A stretch of DNA of 64,000 nucleotides, from assembly GCA_964512655.1 (NCBI GenBank), contig CAZEJT010000003.1, positions 310,001-374,000 of the forward strand, read 5' to 3'. How positions within the stretch are numbered: position 1 is the first letter of the stretch; each line of letters opens with the position of its first letter. The notes under the pieces were generated by a model. The model was not told the DNA's origin, did no database searches, and saw nothing but the letters and a program-made list of their open reading frames with translations. Positions 52,360 through 59,719 of the stretch are shown here, in pieces. The position numbers and the translations under genes were made by a program. The DNA is from VBOC01 sp964512655. Lineage in GTDB: Bacteria > Bacteroidota > Ignavibacteria > UBA10030 > SZUA-254.

Positions 52360-52434
52360 ATGGTGAAAGTTAACTGGGACAAGATACGAGAGATTATCAA
52401 GGATATCCTGAGAATTCTCGTAAGGAGACTGTGA
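52360..52434 (+). CDS. 24-residue amphipathic peptide
   Basis: The ATG at 52360 has AAGGAG 6 bp upstream, an excellent ribosome site. The product MVKVNWDKIREIIKDILRIL (then VRRL) is a regular amphipathic helix with basic and hydrophobic faces. The TGA ends 1 bp before the ATG of the Gam-like gene, so it may be a leader that couples translation, or a real small protein such as a membrane-active peptide. Confidence 0.45.
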   Translation: MVKVNWDKIREIIKDILRILVRRL

Positions 52435-52435
52435 C

Positions 52436-53005
52436 ATGACTTCATTCATCGAAGAACTGCTCTTGGAATCGGAGCAGAAGGAAAAGCAGCAACATCTTGA
52501 GATGAATCGCTTGAAGGCGGATCAAGTCCTCTCAGCGCTGGCGGTCTTGGAGCAGAAGGCAGCCGAAGTGAATCAGCTTGCGGACCAGGAAATCAAGATT
52601 GTGGAAGACTACAGACAAGCTGAGCTTCAAAGAATCGAAAAGCAAGCGTCATGGCTCGCATGGAATTTGGAGCAATTCATGCGTAGAACAAATCGCGATG
52701 ATCCAGGCTGCAAGTCGATTGCTTTGCCACATGGTTCTTTGAAACTACGGCTAGGGCGCGATAAAGTAGAAGTTACCGACCTCGCTAAGTTCGTACCTGT
52801 TGGCGAAAAGAAAGGGCTCCTGCGACAAGTGCCAGAATCATTCGAGCCGGACCTGCAAAAGATCGCTTCGTACATCAAAGCGACGGGTGTCATTCTGCCA
52901 GGCGTGGTTGTAACACCAGCTAGCACGAAGTTCTCCTACACAACCTTGAAAGGAAACAACAATGGCAACGGAAAAGCCGCCGAAACTGGAGCTGAAGCTG
53001 AATGA
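52436..53005 (+). CDS. Gam-like host-nuclease inhibitor protein
   Basis: The 189-residue protein has a long N-terminal coiled coil and a C-terminal part with KSIALPHGSLKLRLGRDKVEVTD, the GxLxxR turn of the Mu Gam / host-nuclease inhibitor family. Gam binds DNA ends and blocks exonucleases. The last 44 bp overlap the next gene. In an element that also carries a ligase and a WGR protein this gives three DNA-end-handling genes in a row. Confidence 0.8.
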   Translation: MTSFIEELLLESEQKEKQQHLEMNRLKADQVLSALAVLEQKAAEVNQLADQEIKIVEDYRQAELQRIEKQASWLAWNLEQFMRRTNRDDPGCKSIALPHGSLKLRLGRDKVEVTDLAKFVPVGEKKGLLRQVPESFEPDLQKIASYIKATGVILPGVVVTPASTKFSYTTLKGNNNGNGKAAETGAEAE

Positions 53006-53420
53006 ATCTGTGCGTATAAAGCTCCTGCGAGATAAGGCGTACGAAGGCCAGAGCAATTATGGCCCGTACTTTCTCTATGCGGTCCAAGTGGACGGTGCAG
53101 AGAAATCATTTTTCGCACCAGAAGAGATTCATCTGCAGATCCAGGCAAACGGTCTGAAGGCGGGTTCGGAATTCACGCTGAAGAAAGTGGCCGCACAAAA
53201 CGGCAAGAAGATAAATGGGCAATTGGTGTTCGAGCCCATCACGAATGGTGAAGCTGAACCTGCCACAAAGACTTTGAACGGATCGGACGATTTCAAAGAA
53301 CTGATGCGTCAAAGCATCGAGGATGCTGTCGAGATTTCGAAAGGCGTCCCCGGCCTCGACGTTCAGAGAATCGGAACTGCCATCTTCATCGCTCGGACGA
53401 AGTCAAACGGATTCCACTAA
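52962..53420 (+). CDS. Small OB-fold-like protein, candidate ssDNA-binding
   Basis: ATG 52962 has AAGGA 7 bp upstream, inside the end of the Gam-like gene (44-bp overlap). The 152-residue product has ESVRIKLLRDKAYEGQSNYGPYF, FFAPEEIHLQIQANG and GSEFTLKKVAAQNG, an alternating-strand pattern of OB-fold proteins. No family name is certain. Coupling to Gam-like and ligase genes favours a ssDNA-binding or recombination role. Confidence 0.6.
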   Translation: MATEKPPKLELKLNESVRIKLLRDKAYEGQSNYGPYFLYAVQVDGAEKSFFAPEEIHLQIQANGLKAGSEFTLKKVAAQNGKKINGQLVFEPITNGEAEPATKTLNGSDDFKELMRQSIEDAVEISKGVPGLDVQRIGTAIFIARTKSNGFH

Positions 53421-53440
53421 CATCGGCAGGCCATACACAG

Positions 53441-53473
53441 AAGGACAACTGATCGTTCGGTTGTCCTTTTTTA
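53441..53473 (+). terminator. Rho-independent terminator
   Basis: AAGGACAAC (53441-53449) pairs with GTTGTCCTT (53460-53468), followed by a T-tract. It closes the Gam-like/OB-like pair. Confidence 0.8.
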
Positions 53474-53486
53474 CTATTGAGGAAAC

Positions 53487-53951
53487 ATGCTGAAGAAAAC
53501 TCAGATAAGACTACAATCGCGTGGAGCATGCGCACAATATGCGATATACCATTCTCTTCTTCTACTAGGCATTCGTAAACCCGTCTGGAAGATCTTCCTG
53601 GCGACTGGGAGGAACTCCTTTTCTGTCAGACGAGATGGTACAAACGGGTTTCGGATTCAACGTGCGATTCGGAAATTCGGTTGCGTCCCGATCGTTTGCA
53701 GCACCACATCACGTGTTAGAGCACGCACGAAACTCAACTCTTTACTTCGTGACGGGAGACCCGTCATACTCTGCGTTGAGAGCTCTATGCACTGGATCGT
53801 AATCGCGGGACTCAAACAAAAGAAGTACGTCTGGGTCGACAGCGCGGATGAGAAGAAGACTGGTGGTTGCTCCTGGCATGAGCTTGTGGAATGGGTCGAT
53901 TCTGATGAATTCTACTTCATCGGGGTCAAGAGAGCGGTTGACATTGAATGA
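53487..53951 (+). CDS. Papain-fold (C39-like) cysteine peptidase-like protein
   Basis: The 154-residue protein carries a plausible catalytic set: Cys15 in GACAQYA, His102 in SSMHWIVIAG and Asp118 in WVDSADE. This is the order and spacing of C39-like papain folds, with HWIVIAG very typical. There is no signal peptide and no ABC domain. C39-like proteins remove leader peptides or act as proteases or bacteriocin-processing enzymes. Standing alone in a mobile module, it might be an anti-defence protease or a structural homologue. GAGGAAAC precedes the ATG. Confidence 0.72.
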   Translation: MLKKTQIRLQSRGACAQYAIYHSLLLLGIRKPVWKIFLATGRNSFSVRRDGTNGFRIQRAIRKFGCVPIVCSTTSRVRARTKLNSLLRDGRPVILCVESSMHWIVIAGLKQKKYVWVDSADEKKTGGCSWHELVEWVDSDEFYFIGVKRAVDIE

Positions 53952-54060
53952 ATTATTCCGGAATTTTGGCACTGGCAGACTTTACATAGCATTATGGGTA
54001 GCGCTCGAATCGGGCGTTACCTTTGTCGTTTATTTTGGGCGACACGCATACGCATAAAGC

Positions 54061-54170
54061 GTGGGCAACTGGGGAAACCCATTTGCCCCTTGCTGATTTG
54101 CGTGTGCGGTTGCTGTGTAAGGTCTGCCAGATCTTCACGGTTGCCCACTGCGACGGCAAGGGGTTTTTTT
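54061..54170 (+). ncRNA. Structured RNA with possible pseudoknot/attenuator
   Basis: Two folds are possible. Fold A: GGGCAA (54063-54068) with TTGCCC (54083-54088) around a TGGG-GAAA-CCCA tetraloop hairpin (54070-54081). Fold B: GTGGGCAAC (54061-54069) with GTTGCCCAC (54140-54148) and CCCCTTGC (54086-54093) with GCAAGGGG (54156-54163), which cross to form a pseudoknot; seven T's follow (54164-54170). An inner hairpin AAGGTCT/AGATCTT sits at 54119-54135. In fold A the bases of both long-range stems are taken, so the terminator-like GCAAGGGG-T7 end could be controlled. It lies upstream of the 575-residue membrane protein gene. I do not recognise a known RNA class. Confidence 0.6.
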
Positions 54171-54240
54171 GTTGAGGGGTGGTTTAAGTTTGACGGGGTT
54201 CTGGGTTTCTGGTAGATCTTTCGATCGGAGGAATCAGATC

Positions 54241-55968
54241 ATGAGTCCTGAAGCTCCTAGTTGGACCAGCAAATCGGAAAAGAGGTTTTATTTCCTCGCT
54301 TTTCTCTTTGTAGCGTTGGTGGTAATATTCGTGCTGATCGTTCCTCCGAGACGATCCGGTTCGACCTCTGAGGACCCAACCAAAATCGAAAATCAGGAAT
54401 CGAACACATCGGCCGTCGCTGCGCGCCCAACATATGATTCGATGGACGAGCATCAAATTAAGAATATGATAGCGAATGAGGTAATGCATTGCGGCGATGA
54501 GATAGATCCACTGGCGGTGATGGAAAGGGTCCGATCGCTTACGGCTAGACTCAAAGACACTCTAGAAGCCACAAAGGTGTTGCTCGTGCTTCCTACTTAC
54601 CTTTTATTGTCTGATTCCTTGAAGAGGCTTGACCAAGAGTTGGCTAGCTTAAACTCCCAGGACGATGAAATAAGTGGTTCTTTGGCTGCGCAGCAAACCA
54701 CAGAGAGCGAACTTTCTGAAAGTCCGTCATTTTTGCTCACAGGCTATATGGTCGCCGATCTCCACCAAGGTGGGCTGTACGAGATCGCCACCATATTTGA
54801 CGGCATCGTTTCACCGAAACATGCGTACCTTCAAACAAAGCAAACCGTATTTCAATCCCAAGGCATGTTTTCCCTCTCGGTGAGGAAGCTGAAACATTCT
54901 TCACTTGCCACGTTAAAGCCCGAATTTGGGGGCTTCATGCAGACATGGAATGTCTACGAGGAGGTTACAGACGATGAGATTAAACGAGAAACGGCGAGGG
55001 CTGAATCCCGAACAAAAACGGTCGCGCTTCTGAAGAAGAGGCGCATAACCGTGAACGCAAAGAAAGAATCTATTAATAAACTGATCAAGCGGCTCGGACC
55101 AGGCATTGAAACTTCCCGTGAGCGGATTCGGGCGATACTCAATAATATCATTCTAGATCTTCCCGACGACTTTAAAGCAAAGCTCCTTCAGGATACTGGG
55201 ACGATAGCTCCCGGTTTGGTGAGAATTAGTGCGAATCAATACTGCACATTGAGGGGCAGACTCATTCGGAAACTTTTCTATGGACCGCCAAACTTTGGCA
55301 AGGATACGCTGACGGATGCAAAGGTATATGATGTCATATTACAGCTATTCGATCCTATACTCTTCCGAGACGAATATCTTCAGTCTGCGCAATGGGACAC
55401 GGTTCGGAGTGTTGACGTAATGGATATACACAACCAGTTCAAGATGTCGCATTTTCTGAACGCTCGAGTAAGGGTAAGATGCACTCTTGAAGCCACTATC
55501 ACCGGACATTATCATACTCCGGCTTTGACTGGGAATCTGTTTAGCATCGAGAAGACATCGACCGAAACTGATCGTCGTGCTGCTTACGGGGTCGATGATT
55601 CAGCGGTCTCCCAATTCCTGTCAAACCTCGTGGCAAACCCTTCCACATGCTACAGGTTAAGAACTGAAACTGGAGACCTAAATGGAGATAACGAAGCTGA
55701 TGAAGTTGTGCGGTACGTTCTTGCAGACCGTTACTCACCCGAGAGAATTCTCGGGAGCGGTTATGCTGTTTTTATCAACGTCAAACGTGGGCTCAAACTT
55801 TTGGTCGATTACAAGGGAAAGCCCAACTCAAACCTATTATCAATACATGCGGGAAGGATAAACATAGAAGAATATGCGTTTGCCCCTACAGATGAACCTT
55901 GTTGCCCTTCCAAGAAATGGCAAACCGGATTGCGGCTTCAAGGGAAGCATTTGGTGGAGGTGAAATAG
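54241..55968 (+). CDS. Single-pass membrane protein with large extracytoplasmic region
   Basis: ATG 54241 has GGAGG 9 bp upstream; the frame is open 24 codons earlier. The 575-residue product has one N-terminal membrane helix (FYFLAFLFVALVVIFVLIV) and a long polar C-terminal part with coiled coil (KESINKLIKRLGPG region). Near the end EYAFAPTDEPCCPSKK resembles the PGDPxCCPS motif of some lipoprotein-like domains. The end of the region TGDLNGDNEADEVVRYVLAD looks like a calcium-binding or repeat loop. No family is recognised. The structured RNA lies in its 5' leader. Confidence 0.7.
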   Translation: MSPEAPSWTSKSEKRFYFLAFLFVALVVIFVLIVPPRRSGSTSEDPTKIENQESNTSAVAARPTYDSMDEHQIKNMIANEVMHCGDEIDPLAVMERVRSLTARLKDTLEATKVLLVLPTYLLLSDSLKRLDQELASLNSQDDEISGSLAAQQTTESELSESPSFLLTGYMVADLHQGGLYEIATIFDGIVSPKHAYLQTKQTVFQSQGMFSLSVRKLKHSSLATLKPEFGGFMQTWNVYEEVTDDEIKRETARAESRTKTVALLKKRRITVNAKKESINKLIKRLGPGIETSRERIRAILNNIILDLPDDFKAKLLQDTGTIAPGLVRISANQYCTLRGRLIRKLFYGPPNFGKDTLTDAKVYDVILQLFDPILFRDEYLQSAQWDTVRSVDVMDIHNQFKMSHFLNARVRVRCTLEATITGHYHTPALTGNLFSIEKTSTETDRRAAYGVDDSAVSQFLSNLVANPSTCYRLRTETGDLNGDNEADEVVRYVLADRYSPERILGSGYAVFINVKRGLKLLVDYKGKPNSNLLSIHAGRINIEEYAFAPTDEPCCPSKKWQTGLRLQGKHLVEVK

Positions 55969-56016
55969 CGTGAAACATCCGACCTAGCCATCTATTCCTG
56001 AAGGCTGAGGCGTAAG

Positions 56017-56346
56017 GTGTTGGAAGATTTTCTTGGGGTCCTCGCGCTTTTTGTGGACGCGATTCCGATCACGGCAGAGACCAAGTTGGTCGAGATCTAC
56101 GAGTCCTCAGCATGTGGTTTCTTGAATTTCGTGACTGCTGCGGTAGCCCTCGAATGCATGTACCTGATTTATATCCCCGACGAATTGACTGAACATCAGG
56201 AGTTGTCCGTTGCTGAATTTGTTGCTCAAGTGGAGAGATTACCTAAGCAGGATAACCGGCTTTGGATAGCGAAGCGGCTGAAGGTGTATGCTGAAGCTAT
56301 GGGGCCGAAGGCAACAGGTTTGTTTGATTCGCCGCGGGAGAATTAG
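56017..56346 (+). CDS. Small protein of unknown function
   Basis: GTG 56017 has GAGG 6 bp upstream. The 109-residue product (MLEDFLGVLALFVDAI … LWIAKRLKVYAEAM) is helical with a hydrophobic N-terminal third. It starts 48 bp after the membrane protein gene and may be its partner. Its stop codon lies in the loop of a terminator. No family is recognised. Confidence 0.6.
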   Translation: MLEDFLGVLALFVDAIPITAETKLVEIYESSACGFLNFVTAAVALECMYLIYIPDELTEHQELSVAEFVAQVERLPKQDNRLWIAKRLKVYAEAMGPKATGLFDSPREN

Positions 56347-56366
56347 CAGTCTCTCCCGCATTTTGT
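56334..56366 (+). terminator. Terminator overlapping the preceding stop codon
   Basis: GCGGGAGA (56334-56341) pairs with TCTCCCGC (56352-56359), then ATTTTGTT. The TAG of the 109-residue gene is in the loop. Confidence 0.7.
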
Positions 56367-56469
56367 TATCCCAAAAAAAAAATTAGAACTCGCTTTTCCC
56401 GGCTGGATGGTACTATGGTTTGCCTGGGGGGGTTTGTGGAGATTCCAGGTAGCGCCACCGCGAAGAGGC

Positions 56470-58056
56470 TCATTTATCTTCTTCCTTCAGCTGTACGCCG
56501 GATTCTTCTGTGTCTTCATCTGAATCCGAACTATCACCCAACACTTTGGCCGCCTCTGCTTGTGGCAATAGCTCAACACCTCTTAGCTTTCGTTCAATTG
56601 TTCTTGATTTACGGCTTGCTTCCTGGATCTTATTGCTTGCAGATTGGAGATTCTTATCAACACCATCAAGAACGGTCGCGAACTTGCCAAATTCAGTCTT
56701 TACTGCTCCAAGCAACGTCCAGACTTCACTCGTTCGTCTCTGAATTGCCAGGGTTCGAAAGCCCATGTAAAGACTGTGAAGGAACGCTGCCAATGTGGAA
56801 GGGCCAACAACCGTGACTCTAAAATCGCTCTGTAGTGACTCAAACAATGTGGGCCGTTTGACAACTTCGGCATAAAGCCCTTCAAACGGTAGAAACATGA
56901 TAGCAAAGTCAGTCGTGACAGGAGGGTTAATGTATTTGTCACTGATGTCTTTTGCCAAGCCTTTAATTGTCTTATCCAATTCCTTTATAGCGGTGTCCAC
57001 GAGAATTGGATCAGCCTTGTCGTACGCATCCAGCAACATCTGATACCTATCCTGTGGGAACTTTGAATCGACCGGTAGCAATAGGACATCATTCTCCGCC
57101 TCCTTTGATGGAAGCTTGATAACGAATTCAACATTTTCTCTACTTTCCGGCTTGGTAGCGACCGCCTTAGCATATTGCTCGGGCGCGAGTATTTGTTCAA
57201 GAATCATTTCGAGTCTGTATTCTCCCAGCGATCCGCGTGTCCTGACATTCGATAGGACCTTCTTTAGATCACCCACACCGCTCGCAAGCGTCTGCATTTC
57301 CCCAAGTCCCTTATGAACTTGTTCGAGTCGGTCGCTCACGAGTTTGAAAGATTCTCCCAATCGCTCCTCGAGAGTTTTTTGCAATTTCTCGTCAACTGTT
57401 TGCCTCATACGTTCGAGCTTGTCGTTGTTATCATCTTGAATCGATTTCAATTTCGCCTCCATTACTTCACGCATCTTGTCTAACCTTTGCTCAGAAGATT
57501 GTAGAAGTTCTGTTTGCTTCGCCGTGAGGCTGTCGAACTTTTGCTTCTGAAGCTCATTGAATTCGGAAACGCTCGACTTAAACTGTTCTTGAAATGACTT
57601 AAGCGACAGAGAAAGCTCATCTCGATTCGTTTTCGCACCCGACTCCATTTTTGCAGATACGGTATCAAATTTATTTCCTAGCGTCTCCGTGAGCTTTCCG
57701 AATCGTTCGTCATTGGTTCGAGTAAGAGATGTAAGGCTATTGGCGAAAATGTCCAGTTGACTCTTCTGCATTTCCGCATTCTGGCCCATTCTGGCCGAGA
57801 CTGACTCACCAAGACTATGGAAAGAATTCATCAATTCTTCCCTGGCATTCTTTGAGCTCCGACTCATTTCATCTCTGTTCCGAACAAGCTCGTCCTTTAG
57901 AGTGGCATCGAGACGGGCAAGACTCTTGTCAAGATTGTCTATAGACGCAGATATGATTTGCAGGTTCTTAGGGTCTGTTCTCGACTGTGCGCGAATAGTT
58001 AGATATACGTTAAGGACCAAGAGAAGTCCTATCACAATAAGTAGAGTTTCAATCAT
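56470..58056 (-). CDS. rmuC: DNA recombination protein RmuC
   Basis: The 528-residue protein has an N-terminal membrane helix (TLLIVIGLLLVLNVYL), a long coiled coil to about residue 260, and the RmuC domain (~270-470) with LGEYRLEMILEQILAPEQYA, VEFVIKLPSK and LPVDSKFPQDRY, the nuclease-like core, followed by FLPFEGLYAEV. RmuC limits inversions and is linked to recombination control and phage immunity. It is a plausible housekeeping or defence-associated gene, here convergent with the preceding plus-strand pair. Confidence 0.94.
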   Translation of the reverse strand: MIETLLIVIGLLLVLNVYLTIRAQSRTDPKNLQIISASIDNLDKSLARLDATLKDELVRNRDEMSRSSKNAREELMNSFHSLGESVSARMGQNAEMQKSQLDIFANSLTSLTRTNDERFGKLTETLGNKFDTVSAKMESGAKTNRDELSLSLKSFQEQFKSSVSEFNELQKQKFDSLTAKQTELLQSSEQRLDKMREVMEAKLKSIQDDNNDKLERMRQTVDEKLQKTLEERLGESFKLVSDRLEQVHKGLGEMQTLASGVGDLKKVLSNVRTRGSLGEYRLEMILEQILAPEQYAKAVATKPESRENVEFVIKLPSKEAENDVLLLPVDSKFPQDRYQMLLDAYDKADPILVDTAIKELDKTIKGLAKDISDKYINPPVTTDFAIMFLPFEGLYAEVVKRPTLFESLQSDFRVTVVGPSTLAAFLHSLYMGFRTLAIQRRTSEVWTLLGAVKTEFGKFATVLDGVDKNLQSASNKIQEASRKSRTIERKLRGVELLPQAEAAKVLGDSSDSDEDTEESGVQLKEEDK

Positions 58057-58116
58057 AAATGTCCTTCGTGTGGAGGCTTAATTCAGTATTCGTTTCTCGA
58101 GTCAGACTCATTATAA

Positions 58117-58377
58117 TTACCACGGTTCAAACTCGCTTTTCTCGTCATCTTCATTTTCCTTGGCTTCAGTTTGGGTATTCGTGACGCCCTGAACTACAAC
58201 CTCAGTAATGTCATCTAGCACCCAATCTGCGAAAGATTCGAACGTCTCTTTATTCAGTTGAGGTATGTTAACGAAGTCTTTCTTAAGATCATCCCTGATC
58301 TGGATGGTATCTGCAATCGCCAATCGGTACCGAATTATTATTGTGTGGTCCTCTATTTTGACTTCCAAGTCTGCCAT
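58117..58377 (-). CDS. Small acidic protein, second of a pair
   Basis: The 86-residue protein (DLEVKIEDHTIIIRYRLAIA … EDDEKSEFEPW) has an acidic tail. The ATG immediately follows the stop of the upstream small gene with no gap. No family is recognised. Tight coupling of two small acidic proteins suggests partners in one complex. Confidence 0.55.
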   Translation of the reverse strand: MADLEVKIEDHTIIIRYRLAIADTIQIRDDLKKDFVNIPQLNKETFESFADWVLDDITEVVVQGVTNTQTEAKENEDDEKSEFEPW

Positions 58378-58596
58378 TTATTTTTCCTCAGAAAGGTTCT
58401 CCAGGAATTCACAGAACAGCTCGTCAATGTCTATGTTTTCCTGTAAACATTCATATAGGCTAGTCAAGAAAGAGTCAGCTAGAATCTCCTTAGTGATATG
58501 TTGTTCCTCGGCGAGAGCGATAATCTGAGACCAATCGAACTCCATTTCAAGGACTACAGAATTATTCTCAACGTACTGACGTTTCTCAACAATCAT
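58378..58596 (-). CDS. Small acidic protein, first of a pair
   Basis: The 72-residue protein (IVEKRQYVENNSVVLEMEFD … DELFCEFLENLSEEK) is helical and acidic. The next gene starts immediately after its TAA. No family is recognised. The pair sits between rmuC and a membrane-anchored protein, all on the minus strand. The 218-bp gap upstream shows nothing definite. Confidence 0.55.
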   Translation of the reverse strand: MIVEKRQYVENNSVVLEMEFDWSQIIALAEEQHITKEILADSFLTSLYECLQENIDIDELFCEFLENLSEEK

Positions 58597-58814
58597 CCGA
58601 TAGCCTTAAATTAGTAGAATGCACATCGCGTACGACCTCGCCTGTGTTGTTCGTCGCATTCGAGTTCAGTTCTTAGAGTCGTCGCAGAAATACAATCTCG
58701 CATTATCGACTTACTCGGTGACGTGATGTCAAGTATGGTTACAGTTGAATAAAAAGCACTGGTGCGCCAATTCACCGATGTCGAGACTGTGGAACTTGAA
58801 TTCTCCCGTAAATA

Positions 58815-59492
58815 CTAGTGCCGTTTTGATTTCCCGATTTGAATACCGACGACATCCAAAGGCAACGATGAGTCCGCTGTGGGTTTTTCTAGTTGGACGC
58901 CAGCGTGTTGAAGGCCCCTATATAGGTCCGCAATGAATGCAGGCGCATCGGTTTCGGGTTTACCACCGCCGAAAATGGAAATGCCGTCGTATGCTTTATC
59001 GAACGAGATGCTGCTTTCGACAATAGTCCATTGCGCCTCGTTGAATAGTCGTTCAAGTTGTCGGGTGAATGGTTCAAGATCCGGGGAGCTCTCCGCTATT
59101 ATCCTCACCTTGATGTCCTTGTGCTTTCTAAGTACTGTGGCCATTTTGGCGATTTGATCGTCAGTCAACCTCCAAGTTTTTGTCCTCTCATCAACATTTT
59201 TTATTGCTAATTGTTGACTATCTACGACGGATTGAAGAACTAGAATTTTCTGTTGAGACGCTCTATCCCTGGATTCCTTAAGGTCGCTGAGCCTTCGGTC
59301 GATAAAGTACTTTGACGCCTGGGCAATTGCCAGAACTATTATTAGCCCTATGACTATTCCTTGTGCCCATCCGCTAATCCTGGACAAGGTCTCTAAATTG
59401 TTAAGATCCATATCAGCAACCGTTGGAGTGCTTTTTGGAACTTTCTGGTTTGAGTATCGGGATGCTGGGAATCCTCGGTTTCCACCTTCCAT
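58815..59492 (-). CDS. Membrane-anchored protein with periplasmic or cytosolic alpha/beta domain
   Basis: The frame starts at ATG 59492 (AGGGG upstream); ATG 59411 (MDLNNLETLSRISG) is an alternative. A membrane helix lies at IVIGLIIVLAIAQASKYF, followed by a coiled coil and a mixed domain (IKVRIIAESSPDLEPFTRQLE … GVQLEKPTADSS). The spacing IAESSPDLEPFTRQLERLFNEAQW recalls OmpA-like or periplasmic sensory domains only vaguely. No family is assigned. The divergent ATPase gene starts 228 bp away. Confidence 0.6.
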   Translation of the reverse strand: MEGGNRGFPASRYSNQKVPKSTPTVADMDLNNLETLSRISGWAQGIVIGLIIVLAIAQASKYFIDRRLSDLKESRDRASQQKILVLQSVVDSQQLAIKNVDERTKTWRLTDDQIAKMATVLRKHKDIKVRIIAESSPDLEPFTRQLERLFNEAQWTIVESSISFDKAYDGISIFGGGKPETDAPAFIADLYRGLQHAGVQLEKPTADSSLPLDVVGIQIGKSKRH

Positions 59493-59719
59493 TCGACCAC
59501 CCCTAAGGTAAGTTATCGGCTATCGGAACTAATCGCAAATTATCATTGGCCTCGGATACTATGCGCATTGTCTCGTTACCCTGAGCAGAAGCTGCTTGGG
59601 TTAATCGGAGGAGTTTGAATCGTCTATGAAGCGATTGCGATTAAAGAGGCGAAAGGCGATATTTTATCCTTGAAGAAGGTATATCTCGGCTTTCCGCCTT
59701 CCAACGAAACAAAACAAAG

